DNA from: Clostridia bacterium
GTDB taxonomy: Bacteria; Bacillota; Clostridia; Oscillospirales; CAG-272
DNA: 64,000 nucleotides
Assembly (NCBI GenBank): GCA_017467105.1
Contig: JAFTSU010000006.1
Coordinates: 1 to 64,000 of the forward strand
Direction: 5' to 3'
Shown here piece after piece: positions 8,039 to 17,160 of this stretch; within the stretch, counting starts at the first letter, position 1, and each line of letters opens with the position of its first letter. Under the pieces are notes generated by a model, which saw only the letters and a list, made by a program, of their open reading frames with translations, did not search any database and was not told where the DNA came from. Made by a program: the position numbers and the translations under genes.

Positions 8039-9682
8039 ATGCCTATTACCGATTACCTTGAACGAAACGCCAAAATATATCCTGATGAGGTGGCTCTCGT
8101 GGAAATCAACCCCGAAAGGCAACCGGACAGGAGTCTTAGCTGGCACGAATACAATCTGATAGAAAGCTCTCTCGGAGCTGAAAAATATCGCAGAGAAATA
8201 ACCTGGCGTGAGTTTGACGTCAAGGCTAACAGGTTTGCCAACCTTCTCTTCACCCGTGGAATACGGAAGGGTGACAAGGTAGGTATACTGCTGATGAACT
8301 GCCTCGAGTGGCTTCCTATTTATTTCGGAATACTCAAGACGGGCGCACTCGCCGTACCGATGAATTACAGATATTCCTCCGATGAGATCAAGTACTGTCT
8401 TGACCTTGCTGACGTGAGAATGCTTGTTTTCGGCACCGAGTTTACCGATCGTATAAGTGCGATACTTTCTGACATACCGGGTGTAGACAATCTGTTTTAC
8501 GTTGGTAAGAAGGACGAGACACCTGCCTTTGCGGATAATTACGCGGAAATGACCTACTATTGCTCTTCCCTGGTGCCGCCGGTGGAGATCTCGGACAGTC
8601 AGGACGGCGCGATATACTTCTCCTCGGGTACTACCGGCTTCCCAAAGGCTATACTCCACAGCCACAAAGCGCTTATGGCTTCGGCAGAGACTGAGCATGC
8701 GCACCATTCTCAGACCAAGGATGACGTATTCCTCTGCATCCCGCCCCTCTATCACACAGGTGCCAAGATGCATTGGTTCGGCTCTCTCTATACAGGCGGT
8801 CGGGCGGTGCTGCTGCGTGGCGTACGACCCGACTGGGTGCTGGAGGCTGTTTCGGACGAGAAGGTCAGCATAGTTTGGCTGCTCGTTCCCTGGATGCAGG
8901 ATATACTTGACTCAATAGACAGAGGCGACGTGAAGCTTGATGAGTTAAATCTGGACAGGTGGCGACTGACTCACGCGGGCGCGCAACCCGTTCCCCCCTC
9001 GCTCGTTAAGAGATGGCAGAGCGTATTCCCAAGTCACGAGTATGACACAAACTACGGTCTGTCCGAGTCTATCGGACCCGGTTGCGTACATCTTGGAGTA
9101 AAAAATATTCATAAGGTTGGCGCAATAGGTAAGGCAGGCTACGGCTGGCAGACCAGAATAGTAAACGAGCGCGGCGAGCCTGTGGAAAAAGGCGAGGTCG
9201 GAGAGCTTGCCGTTCGCGGAGACGGCGTTATGCGCTGCTACTACAAGAATCCCGAGGCAACCGCGGAGATACTCCGCGACGGCTGGCTTCTCACGGGCGA
9301 TATGGCAAAAGAGGATGAGGACGGCTTCATCTATCTCGTTGACAGAAAGAAGGACGTTATAATCAGCGGCGGTGAAAATCTATATCCTGTGCAGATAGAG
9401 GATCATCTTCGAGCATATGCTAAAGTAAAGGACGCTGCCGTTATCGGTCTTGCGGACAAGCGCCTTGGCGAGATCGCGGCTGCTATAATAGAGCTGAAGC
9501 CCGGTGTGAGCTGCACGGAGGATGAGATCAACGAGTTCTGTCTCGCCCTTCCTAAGTACAAGCGTCCGAGACGGATAATTTTCGCGGATATTCCGAGAAA
9601 CCCGACAGGCAAGATAGAAAAGCCGAAGCTGAGAGAAAGATACTGCGGTATGAGTCTGGTTGAGGCGCAGACCACAGGCTGA
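8039..9682 (+). CDS. AMP-forming acyl-CoA synthetase
   Basis: This ANL-superfamily ligase activates a carboxylic acid as acyl-AMP and transfers it to CoA. The 547 residues contain the P-loop-like YFSSGTTGFPKA (about 192-203), the NYGLSESIGPG substrate/adenine motif, the hinge-region LLTGDMAKEDEDGFIYLVDRKKDVI and the C-terminal catalytic lysine in RNPTGKIEK. GGGAG precedes the ATG. It lies 170 bases upstream of iorA on the same strand, so its acid substrate may be a product of 2-oxoacid metabolism such as an aryl-acetate or a branched-chain acid; this is inferred from context. An insertion rich in charged residues near 28-50 (PERQPDRSLSWHEYNL) is unusual. Confidence 0.85.
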   Translation: MPITDYLERNAKIYPDEVALVEINPERQPDRSLSWHEYNLIESSLGAEKYRREITWREFDVKANRFANLLFTRGIRKGDKVGILLMNCLEWLPIYFGILKTGALAVPMNYRYSSDEIKYCLDLADVRMLVFGTEFTDRISAILSDIPGVDNLFYVGKKDETPAFADNYAEMTYYCSSLVPPVEISDSQDGAIYFSSGTTGFPKAILHSHKALMASAETEHAHHSQTKDDVFLCIPPLYHTGAKMHWFGSLYTGGRAVLLRGVRPDWVLEAVSDEKVSIVWLLVPWMQDILDSIDRGDVKLDELNLDRWRLTHAGAQPVPPSLVKRWQSVFPSHEYDTNYGLSESIGPGCVHLGVKNIHKVGAIGKAGYGWQTRIVNERGEPVEKGEVGELAVRGDGVMRCYYKNPEATAEILRDGWLLTGDMAKEDEDGFIYLVDRKKDVIISGGENLYPVQIEDHLRAYAKVKDAAVIGLADKRLGEIAAAIIELKPGVSCTEDEINEFCLALPKYKRPRRIIFADIPRNPTGKIEKPKLRERYCGMSLVEAQTTG

Positions 9683-9852
9683 TATCTATGCTACTGTGCG
9701 ACGAAAACAAATCACGAAGCGAGACAGGTTGCGTGATGAGGCTAAGCTTAAGAGCCGAATACTTAAAGATAAATAACGAAAAAAGGCTGCTTTCCCTCTC
9801 GGGAGGCTCCTTAAATACAACGACCAGAATGTGAAAGGAACGGTCAATCAAT

Positions 9853-11583
9853 ATGAAAAAGCTGATGCTTGGAAATGAAGCGGTTGCTCGCGGACTTCTG
9901 GAGGCAGGCTGCAGGGTGGTATCAAGCTATCCCGGCACGCCATCTACGGAGATCACCGAGTACGCGGCAAAATACGATGAAATTTACTGTGAATGGGCGC
10001 CTAACGAAAAGGTTGCCACAGAGGTAGCCTTTGGAGCTGCTCTCTCCGGCACACGCAGCGCCTGCTGTATGAAGCACGTAGGTCTGAACGTAGCGGCAGA
10101 TCCCCTATTCACGATCTCTTACACCGGAACTAACGCAGGCTTCGTTATCTGCGTTGCGGACGATCCCGGTATGCACTCATCCCAGAATGAACAGGACTCG
10201 AGGCACTACGCCCGCGCGTCAAAGACTCCTATGCTGGAGCCCTCCGATGCCTCCGAGGCAAAGGAATACGCAAAGCTTGCCTTCGAGCTGTCCGAGAGAT
10301 ACGATACTCCGGTTCTGCTTCGTATGTGCACGCGTATCGCTCACTCCCAATGCTCCGTCGAGCTGTGTGAGCCAAAGCAGGCAGAGCCGCGCGAGTACGT
10401 AAAAAATCCTCAGAAATACATAATGGCGCCCGCTAACGCGATAAAGCGCCATCCCGTTGTGGAGGAAAGACAGCAGAGGCTCACTGATCTTGCAAACTCC
10501 ACTGAGATAAACAAGGTATATAAGGGTGAGAGCCGCAAGCTTGGTATAATCACCTCGGGCACCTGCTATCAGTACGCGAGAGAGGTGTTCGGCGACGAGG
10601 CTTATATACTGAAAATAGGTATGGCTTATCCCCTTCCTACCACTCTTATAGAAGATTTTTCCAAGGAAGTAGAGCGTGTAGTCGTTATTGAGGAGCTTGA
10701 CCCCTTCATTGAGGAGCATTGCAAGGCTATGGGCATCAAGGTCGAGGGCAAATCCCTCTTCCCTATCGTAGGTGAGTTCTCGCAGTCTATGGTCAGAGAG
10801 GTGCTTAAGGGCGAGGCTGCCGGATTCATATCCTCCCGTGACGAGATTCCGGGTCGACCTCCCGTTATGTGCGCCGGCTGTCCACACAGAGGACTGTTCT
10901 ACGTTCTCGGAAAGAAGAAGATTACGACACTTGCGGATATCGGCTGCTATACCCTCGGCTTTGCTCCCCCTCTTAACGCGATCGACAGCGTTATATGCAT
11001 GGGCGCGTCGGTATCCGGTCTTCACGGCTTCAACAAGGGCGCGGGCAAGGCGGACAAGACGGTTGCCGTTATCGGTGACTCCACCTTTATGCACTCGGGT
11101 ATGACCGGACTTGCGAATATTGCGTACAACGGAACTAATTCCACCGTTATTATAGTTGATAATTCCATCACGGGTATGACGGGTCACCAGCACAATCCCA
11201 CCACGGGCTATAACATAAAGGGTGAGCCCGCAGGCAAGATAGATCTGGAGGCGCTTTGTCACGCTCTGGGTATAAACAGAGTCAGAGTTGTTGATCCGTA
11301 CGATCTGAAGGCTGTTGACACGGCTATCACCGAGGAGCTTGCGGCAGACGAGCCGTCGGTTATCATATCTCGCCGTCCCTGCGCGCTGTTGAAGTACGTA
11401 AAGCACGAAAAACCGCTGGTGGTAGACGAGGATAAATGCCGCTCCTGCAAGGCGTGCATGAAGATTGGCTGTCCTGCCATAAGCATGAAGGGCGGCAAGG
11501 CAAAAATTGACGAAACTCTGTGCGTTGGCTGTGGCGTATGCAAGCAGCTGTGCCATTTCTCCGCAATCGGAGGTGACAAGTAA
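9853..11583 (+). CDS. iorA: Indolepyruvate ferredoxin oxidoreductase, alpha subunit
   Basis: With IorB it oxidatively decarboxylates aryl 2-oxoacids (indolepyruvate, phenylpyruvate, hydroxyphenylpyruvate) to aryl-acetyl-CoA and reduces ferredoxin. The 576 residues show an N-terminal pyrimidine-binding domain (GNEAVARGLLEAGCRVVSSYPGTPSTE), the thiamine-diphosphate motif GDSTFMHSGMTG followed by VDNSITGMTGHQ (about 415-450), and a C-terminal ferredoxin-like domain with clusters CRSCKACMKIGC and CVGCGVCKQLC. GAAAGGA precedes the ATG. The stop overlaps the iorB start as TAATG, implying coupled translation. An oxygen-sensitive enzyme like this points to an anaerobe. Confidence 0.95.
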   Translation: MKKLMLGNEAVARGLLEAGCRVVSSYPGTPSTEITEYAAKYDEIYCEWAPNEKVATEVAFGAALSGTRSACCMKHVGLNVAADPLFTISYTGTNAGFVICVADDPGMHSSQNEQDSRHYARASKTPMLEPSDASEAKEYAKLAFELSERYDTPVLLRMCTRIAHSQCSVELCEPKQAEPREYVKNPQKYIMAPANAIKRHPVVEERQQRLTDLANSTEINKVYKGESRKLGIITSGTCYQYAREVFGDEAYILKIGMAYPLPTTLIEDFSKEVERVVVIEELDPFIEEHCKAMGIKVEGKSLFPIVGEFSQSMVREVLKGEAAGFISSRDEIPGRPPVMCAGCPHRGLFYVLGKKKITTLADIGCYTLGFAPPLNAIDSVICMGASVSGLHGFNKGAGKADKTVAVIGDSTFMHSGMTGLANIAYNGTNSTVIIVDNSITGMTGHQHNPTTGYNIKGEPAGKIDLEALCHALGINRVRVVDPYDLKAVDTAITEELAADEPSVIISRRPCALLKYVKHEKPLVVDEDKCRSCKACMKIGCPAISMKGGKAKIDETLCVGCGVCKQLCHFSAIGGDK

Positions 11584-12155
11584 TGATGACAACAAATATT
11601 ATGATAGTCGGCGTAGGCGGTCAGGGCTCGCTGCTTGCAAGCAAGCTGCTCGGCAGACTTATGATGAACGAGGGCTATGAGGTAAAGGTATCCGAGGTCC
11701 ACGGAATGAGCCAGCGCGGCGGAAGCGTTGTGACCTACGTAAGATACGGCGAGAAGGTGTACTCCCCTATCATCGACAAGGGAGAGGCTGACTTCATCGT
11801 TTCCTTTGAAAAGCTTGAGGCGGCAAGATACGCGCCCTATTTGAAGATTGGCGGTGCTATAGTCGTTAATACTCAGGAGATCGACCCTATGCCCGTTATC
11901 ACGGGGGCGACCGTATATCCCGAGAGCGTGCTTGACAATCTGAAGGCTGACGGCGTAAACGTGTATGATATTGACGCTCTGACTCCCGCATTGGAGGCAG
12001 GCTCCAGCAAGGCCGTTAACATTGTTCTGATGGGTAAGCTGGCAAAGCTCTTAGGTCTGCCAGCTGAGAAATGGATACAAGCGATACGCGAGAGTGTTAA
12101 TCCTAAGTTCGTAGAGATGAATATCAAGGCGTTTGAGCTTGGATACAACGCCTGA
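11583..12155 (+). CDS. iorB: Indolepyruvate ferredoxin oxidoreductase, beta subunit
   Basis: This is the gamma/beta-type subunit that completes the heterodimeric enzyme with IorA. The 190-residue protein has the family opening IMIVGVGGQGSLLASKLLG and the conserved EVHGMSQRGGSVVTYVR, as in pyruvate/2-oxoacid:ferredoxin oxidoreductase gamma subunits. Its ATG shares one base with the iorA stop (TAATG), a typical translational-coupling arrangement. It is followed after 160 bases by a phenylacetate-CoA ligase, the reverse-direction partner for aryl-acetyl-CoA. Confidence 0.94.
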   Translation: MMTTNIMIVGVGGQGSLLASKLLGRLMMNEGYEVKVSEVHGMSQRGGSVVTYVRYGEKVYSPIIDKGEADFIVSFEKLEAARYAPYLKIGGAIVVNTQEIDPMPVITGATVYPESVLDNLKADGVNVYDIDALTPALEAGSSKAVNIVLMGKLAKLLGLPAEKWIQAIRESVNPKFVEMNIKAFELGYNA

Positions 12156-12171
12156 GGCTCGAAAGATACGG

Positions 12172-12191
12172 GCGAGAAGGATAACCTTCTC
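12172..12191 (+). other. Small hairpin between iorB and the phenylacetate-CoA ligase gene
   Basis: GAGAAGG-ATAA-CCTTCTC lies 17 bases after the iorB stop. It lacks a T-run, so it is more likely a 3' stabiliser or processing site than a terminator. Confidence 0.3.
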
Positions 12192-12315
12192 CGCTCTGAA
12201 TACATCTTAAGGCTATAGCATAATAAGCAGAGGGCCGGTCACCCGCGTCCGACAAAAACAACAAAGTCTTTTAAACCGGGACGGATCCCGATTCAAAAAT
12301 AAGAGGTAAAGGATT

Positions 12316-13629
12316 ATGGAAAAGAGAAAGTACTATCAGCCGGAAATAGAAACTATGCCGGTAGAGGAGATCAAAAAGCTGCAGTCCGAGAAGCTCGTGA
12401 AGCAGGTAAAGCACGTTTACGAACACGTACCCTACTACAGAGATATGATGGATGAGAAGGGTGTCAAGCCCGAGGATATCCACGGTATCGAGGATCTCTA
12501 CAAGCTTCCTTTCATCGAAAAGAAGGACCTGCGCGAAACATACCCCTACGGTATGCTGGCAGTACCTCTTGAGGACTGCGTTCGTATACAGTCCACCTCC
12601 GGCACGACCGGAAGAAGAGTTATCGCATACTACACTCAGAATGACGTAAATCTCTGGGAGGATTGCTGCGCGAGAGCTCTTGTAGCTGTTGGAGCGGACA
12701 AGGAGGACGTGGTTCAGGTCAGCTACGGCTACGGTCTGTTCACGGGTGGCCCCGGTCTGAACGGTGGTTCTCACAAGGTTGGATGTCTTACTCTTCCGAT
12801 GTCATCGGGCAACACCGAGCGTCAGATCCAATTTATGACCGACCTTAAGGCAACTGTGCTCTGCTGTACTCCCTCCTATGCCGCATATATCGGCGAGTCG
12901 CTCAAGGAGATGGGCTATACCGCTGATACTATTCCGCTGAAGGCAGGCATCTTCGGAGCTGAGCCCTGGACGCAGGGTATGCGCCGCAGTATAGAGGAAA
13001 CCCTCGGTATCAAGGCTTACGACATTTACGGCCTAACCGAAATATCCGGCCCCGGCGTATCCTTTGAATGCTCTGAGCAGAACGGAATGCATATTTGCGA
13101 GGACCACTTCTTAGCAGAAATAATCAACCCCGAAACAGGCGAGCCTCTCCCCGAGGGCGAGAAGGGCGAGCTTGTCTTCACCTGTCTTGACAAGGAGGCG
13201 TTCCCCCTGCTCCGCTACCGCACCAGAGATATCTGCGTGCTTTCGAGAAAGCCCTGCTCCTGCGGAAGAACGCATATCCGTATGGCAAAGCCTATGGGCA
13301 GAAGCGACGATATGATGATCATCAGAGGCGTTAACGTATTTCCCTCTCAGATTGAGGCTGTGCTTATAAACGAGGGCTTCTCCCCCAACTATCAGATCAA
13401 GCTCTCCAGAGTAAACAACAACGATACCTTCGACGTATACGTAGAGCTTCCCCCCGAGCAGTTTGACGACTCCGTCAAGATCATCACCGCGAAGGAGAAG
13501 TCTCTTGAGGTGGCTCTTAGAGCAATGCTCGGCATAGGTCCGTCCGTGCATCTTGTACCCCCGAAGACCATCGCGAGAAGCGAGGGCAAGGCGGTCAGAG
13601 TTATCGACGAGAGAAAGCTTCACGATTGA
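12316..13629 (+). CDS. paaK: Phenylacetate-CoA ligase (PaaK family)
   Basis: The enzyme forms aryl-acetyl-CoA from the acid, CoA and ATP; in anaerobes with IorAB it can work in reverse to conserve energy as ATP. The 437 residues carry the ATP motif STSGTTGRRVIAYYT (about 95-109), DIYGLTEISGPGVSFEC, the YRTRD hinge and DDMMIIRGVNVFPSQIE, all diagnostic for PaaK. GAGGTAAAGG precedes the ATG. Placement after iorAB and before a tandem-ACT protein is the recurring clostridial aryl-2-oxoacid arrangement. The symbol refers to the family; the exact aryl acid is not proven. Confidence 0.9.
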   Translation: MEKRKYYQPEIETMPVEEIKKLQSEKLVKQVKHVYEHVPYYRDMMDEKGVKPEDIHGIEDLYKLPFIEKKDLRETYPYGMLAVPLEDCVRIQSTSGTTGRRVIAYYTQNDVNLWEDCCARALVAVGADKEDVVQVSYGYGLFTGGPGLNGGSHKVGCLTLPMSSGNTERQIQFMTDLKATVLCCTPSYAAYIGESLKEMGYTADTIPLKAGIFGAEPWTQGMRRSIEETLGIKAYDIYGLTEISGPGVSFECSEQNGMHICEDHFLAEIINPETGEPLPEGEKGELVFTCLDKEAFPLLRYRTRDICVLSRKPCSCGRTHIRMAKPMGRSDDMMIIRGVNVFPSQIEAVLINEGFSPNYQIKLSRVNNNDTFDVYVELPPEQFDDSVKIITAKEKSLEVALRAMLGIGPSVHLVPPKTIARSEGKAVRVIDERKLHD

Positions 13630-13696
13630 TTTAATTTGACACGGGTCACTACTAAACACAAATTTAGTCGCTAATTGCGACGGAATGGAGATCAAA

Positions 13697-14122
13697 ATGG
13701 CTATCAAGCAGTTATCTGTATTTGTAGAAAATAAAAAAGGATCTCTCCACGAGATCACCGACCTTTTAGCAAAGGAAAATATAGACCTTCGCTCTATGTG
13801 CGTAGCTGATACCAACAATTTCGGTATCGTGAGGATCATAACCACCGAGCCGGAGCGAGCTGTAGAGGTTCTGAAGGCAGAGGGTCACGCGGCTAACGTA
13901 AGAGAGATCACCGCTTTTGCGGTTCCCGATCAGCCCGGCGGACTTGCTAAGGTGCTTAGTCTCATCGAGTCCAGCGGCAGAGATATTGAGTATTCATACG
14001 CTCTTATCACCTCTGAGGCAGGCAAGGCATACTCCGTTATGCGTACGGATGATGACAAAAAGACCGAGGAGCTTCTCAAGGCTAACGGCATCGAGCTTCT
14101 CGACGGAGATCATCTTAAGTAA
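13697..14122 (+). CDS. Tandem ACT-domain protein
   Basis: The 141 residues form two ACT domains. The first (about 1-68) begins KQLSVFVENKKGSLHEITDLL and the second (about 70-141) begins AVPDQPGGLAKVLSLIES. ACT pairs bind amino acids and allosterically regulate enzymes or report amino-acid levels. This short two-ACT type commonly follows paaK/iorAB genes, so aromatic amino acids are the likely ligands (inference from context). The ATG at 13697 is preferred over an upstream ATG at 13685 because GGAG lies between them at the right spacing. It is the last gene of the cluster. Confidence 0.85.
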   Translation: MAIKQLSVFVENKKGSLHEITDLLAKENIDLRSMCVADTNNFGIVRIITTEPERAVEVLKAEGHAANVREITAFAVPDQPGGLAKVLSLIESSGRDIEYSYALITSEAGKAYSVMRTDDDKKTEELLKANGIELLDGDHLK

Positions 14123-14137
14123 TTTAATAAGCGGTAT

Positions 14138-14263
14138 TAATAACACTGGCGCGGCATCTTTTGATGCCGCGCTTCTGTATTAAATTTCTATCAGTAATAG
14201 AGCTGCGATGGTGCTATTAAACCATAAATAGCATTGACACCGATTTGTACTGATGATATAATG
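14138..14263 (+). repeat. Terminator-promoter block, copy 1
   Basis: It contains terminator GCGCGGCATC-TTTT-GATGCCGCGC (14149-14172) and promoter TTGACA (14234) with TATAAT (14257), spacer 17. The first 66 bases are identical to 15121-15186, and the whole 126-base block keeps exact spacing with copy 2, an offset of 983 bases. It ends the ACT gene and starts the acetyltransferase gene. Confidence 0.85.
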
Positions 14264-14304
14264 ATTTTGAATTGAGTAAAGTTATATATCAAGAGGTGAT
14301 GAGA

Positions 14305-15063
14305 ATGACGGTAGAACGTTTTATAGCATCAAAAAATCCGTCTAAAGCACAGCTCGCGATGCAAGAAATGCTACGCGACATAGCTGTGGACAAGTCCTAT
14401 TCAAAAATGATGCGGCTGAGGCTGAGGGGAGATGCGGAAAGTGAATGTCACGACGTATACTACACCGCCATGGATGGCGACCGTGCCGTATCACGTCACT
14501 GGATGGGCTGGGGCAAGCACGAGGATGCCATCGGAAATTGGGGCAATTTTCTGACCATTGAGGAGTATCGCGGCAAAGGTATCGGCGGATCGGTCCTTAA
14601 AAAATGGTGGGACGATCTTCACTCTACCGATCACTGTCCACTGCCTCTTGGATTTTTGTGCACTGCCGGTAATACAGAGCTTACCCGTCTATACTCAAAG
14701 TTCGGCTTCAGACCGGCAATAGACGGTCGGGATTACGGTCCTCTGTATATGCCTCTTGGAAATTCGCCAGCTACCTTCCGCGAGCTATGTGAAGAATACT
14801 ATCAGCCGAGCGACACGATCATAAGACGTCCCGCGGCTATAGGCTGGCGGCACGAGATAGACTGTCTTCTGCGCTTTTACTTTATAAATAACGGCGAAAA
14901 ATTTGGAATTGATGGCATTGAAAGCGTTGAGGAGCTGTTAGTCACGGACAAATCCCGGGCGGAGATGTTCTTTACACCGTCAGAAAAATGTGTCGGTTGG
15001 GCGTTCGACGGAAAAATACAGCTGCACCCTATCTACCGTAGCGCGATGATTATACAGGGCTGA
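14305..15063 (+). CDS. GNAT-family N-acetyltransferase
   Basis: The protein probably transfers an acetyl group from acetyl-CoA to an unknown amine. The N-terminal 160 of 252 residues resemble a GNAT fold: FLTIEEYRGKGIGGSVLKKWW supplies the acetyl-CoA pyrophosphate loop (RGKGIGG) and TRLYSKFGFRPA is the usual C-terminal GNAT strand. The last 90 residues are an extra domain I do not recognise. The ATG at 14305 is chosen because AGAGGTGATG lies just upstream; a TTG at 14272 would precede that site. The gene sits between two near-identical terminator-promoter blocks, suggesting it arrived or was duplicated as a unit. Confidence 0.75.
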   Translation: MTVERFIASKNPSKAQLAMQEMLRDIAVDKSYSKMMRLRLRGDAESECHDVYYTAMDGDRAVSRHWMGWGKHEDAIGNWGNFLTIEEYRGKGIGGSVLKKWWDDLHSTDHCPLPLGFLCTAGNTELTRLYSKFGFRPAIDGRDYGPLYMPLGNSPATFRELCEEYYQPSDTIIRRPAAIGWRHEIDCLLRFYFINNGEKFGIDGIESVEELLVTDKSRAEMFFTPSEKCVGWAFDGKIQLHPIYRSAMIIQG

Positions 15064-15120
15064 TCCGTTTTGACGCATATAACGAATTTCATAGAATGCA
15101 CGTTACGTCGATCTCACGAA

Positions 15121-15246
15121 TAATAACACTGGCGCGGCATCTTTTGATGCCGCGCTTCTGTATTAAATTTCTATCAGTAATAGAGCCGCGATTGCCGTAT
15201 TAAAGCACAAATAGCATTGACAGAGTATGGAGCCGATGATATAATG
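15121..15246 (+). repeat. Terminator-promoter block, copy 2
   Basis: It repeats copy 1: terminator at 15132-15155 and promoter TTGACA (15217) and TATAAT (15240) with a 17-base spacer. It ends the acetyltransferase transcript and drives the glycosidase gene at 15370 with a leader of about 120 bases. Confidence 0.85.
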
Positions 15247-15369
15247 GTTTCGGTACCGAGCGCAGTGACCGTAGCAGACCGAACCATTTAAACGCGTACG
15301 GAAAATTTTATATTTAAAAGACGAAATTTTCCAATTGCGAAGAACGAAATTATACCAAAGGAGCGTATT

Positions 15370-17058
15370 ATGGTAAGATCGGAAATTATAATGGTAGGCG
15401 AGAATCCCACGCTTGCCATCAACGGAGTACCCGTGGCGGAAAACGCCTACATAACCTATTTTAGAAAAAAGGCTTGCTATGGAGATTTCGCAAAGGCGGG
15501 ATACAAGCTGTATTCTGTGCCTCTGTATTTCGCAACTCGCGGAATAACCGAATATAACCATATTCCTCCATTTGATGACGGTATTTTCGAGGGGGATGAG
15601 CCGGATTATTCTATAATAGACAGCGCGTTTCGTGAGATACTCGACGAGTGTCCCGACGCATATATATTCCCACGAGTCAATATGGCTCTGCCGGAAAAAT
15701 GGGAAAGAGAAAACCCCGACGAGCTGTGCGACATTGGCAATCTGGATATGAATAAGCGCAGATTCTGCTACTCATCGGATAAGTGGGCGGAAGAAACTAA
15801 AAGGCTGCTGGGTCTTTTCATAGATCATATAGAAAATTCGCCTTACAGGGATCACGTGATCGCATATCAGCTGGCGGACGGCAACACTGAGGAGTGGTTC
15901 GGATTTGATCTTCGCGGCTCTATAGGTAAGCGGTCGAGAGAAAAATTTGAGGAATACAAGGACCGGTGCGGCATAGAGGGCACGGAGGAGGAATACTACG
16001 GATTTCTTAACGAGATAGCAGCCTTGCGGATCATTGAGTTCTCAGATTTCGCAAAGGAGCGTACGGGCGGCAGAGTGCTGATAGGCAGCTTCTACGGCTA
16101 TACCTTCGAGTGCCCGAACAGAACCTCCAACCACCACGCCTTGCGCTACGTTCTGGAGAGCAAGAGCGTAGATTTTCTCTGCAGTCCTATATCCTACATC
16201 GATCTTCGAGAAACTGGCCGCGATGCTCCCTGTATGCTCCCTCTCGAATCTCTGAAGCAACACGGAAAGCTGTATTTTTTGGAGAGTGACGCAAGAACTC
16301 ATCTTACCCTTCCCCTCTTTGACGTTCCCCATTTCGACAACCCCCACTACAAGCCGAGAGATCTTTTCCATTCTGTCGAAACTCTGAAGATGTACTACGC
16401 CCGCTCTTTGATAAAGGCGCACGCAATATGGTGGTTTGATATGGGCGGCGGATGGTACAGATATCCGAGATATATGGAGATGATGCGCGACTTTATAGGC
16501 ATCACCGAAAGCGCGATGAAAAAGGACACTAGCTCTGTCAGCGAGGTCGCAGTAATCGTGGACGAAAGGTCGCTCGACGGCTTTGACAGCGAGGAGCTTA
16601 ATAAAATTTCAAAGCCCGTAGTATCGAACATCAGATATCAGCTGGGACTTATGGGCGCGCCGTACGACGCTTACCTTGCTGACGATTACGAGCGAATCAA
16701 GGAAAAATATAAGGCGTTTATACTTCTTGTGCCCAAGCCAACCGCACTTATGAAAAGAATCGCGGCGGAAAGCGAAGGTTGTCTTATAATAAACAGCGAA
16801 ACCGCGAATATAACCACAGATGAGCTGCGCGGATATTTGAGAGATCGGGGCGTTCATATCTATTCGGACAAGGATGCCGTGATCTACGCAAACAGAAACT
16901 ATCTGTTTCTGCACACCGCGAGTATCGGCGAAGCAAATATCAAGATGCCAAAGGGGCTTCATCTGAAAGAAATATACGGCGATCCGATAGACGTAACCAA
17001 GGACGTCCTGCCCGCAAGGTGCAGTTACCTTTTCGAGATCGTCGGAGAGAATGACTAA
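15370..17058 (+). CDS. GH42/GHL-like glycoside hydrolase, cytoplasmic
   Basis: The 562-residue protein has a TIM-barrel region (about 15-380) resembling beta-galactosidases of the GH42 type. IAYQLADGNTEEW would place the acid/base glutamate after an N-T pair, and KLYFLESDARTH supplies a candidate nucleophile glutamate. A second domain (about 400-510, with RYQLGLMGAPYDAYLADDY) resembles the GH42 trimerisation domain, followed by a short beta-domain. There is no signal peptide, so substrates must be imported oligosaccharides. GGAG precedes the ATG. A terminator shared with the convergent nucleotidyltransferase gene follows. Substrate specificity is not readable. Confidence 0.65.
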   Translation: MVRSEIIMVGENPTLAINGVPVAENAYITYFRKKACYGDFAKAGYKLYSVPLYFATRGITEYNHIPPFDDGIFEGDEPDYSIIDSAFREILDECPDAYIFPRVNMALPEKWERENPDELCDIGNLDMNKRRFCYSSDKWAEETKRLLGLFIDHIENSPYRDHVIAYQLADGNTEEWFGFDLRGSIGKRSREKFEEYKDRCGIEGTEEEYYGFLNEIAALRIIEFSDFAKERTGGRVLIGSFYGYTFECPNRTSNHHALRYVLESKSVDFLCSPISYIDLRETGRDAPCMLPLESLKQHGKLYFLESDARTHLTLPLFDVPHFDNPHYKPRDLFHSVETLKMYYARSLIKAHAIWWFDMGGGWYRYPRYMEMMRDFIGITESAMKKDTSSVSEVAVIVDERSLDGFDSEELNKISKPVVSNIRYQLGLMGAPYDAYLADDYERIKEKYKAFILLVPKPTALMKRIAAESEGCLIINSETANITTDELRGYLRDRGVHIYSDKDAVIYANRNYLFLHTASIGEANIKMPKGLHLKEIYGDPIDVTKDVLPARCSYLFEIVGEND

Positions 17059-17064
17059 TACGCG

Positions 17065-17094
17065 GAAAGCGCGGTCGAAAATGACCGCGCTTTC
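17065..17094. terminator. Bidirectional terminator between convergent genes
   Basis: GAAAGCGCGGTC-GAAAAT-GACCGCGCTTTC is a perfect 12-bp stem followed by TTTG on the plus strand, between genes ending at 17058 (+) and 17161 (-). Confidence 0.75.
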
Positions 17095-17160
17095 TTTGTA
17101 AAACGCTCCCGAAAAATCGAAGATGCGTATGTAAAATACTATATTTATACCGTCGCTTTA

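Noticed and set aside
10219..11595. Long open frame antisense to iorA
   Set aside because: It is fully antisense to a well-motivated iorA and has no ribosome site or family-like pattern; it results from codon usage.
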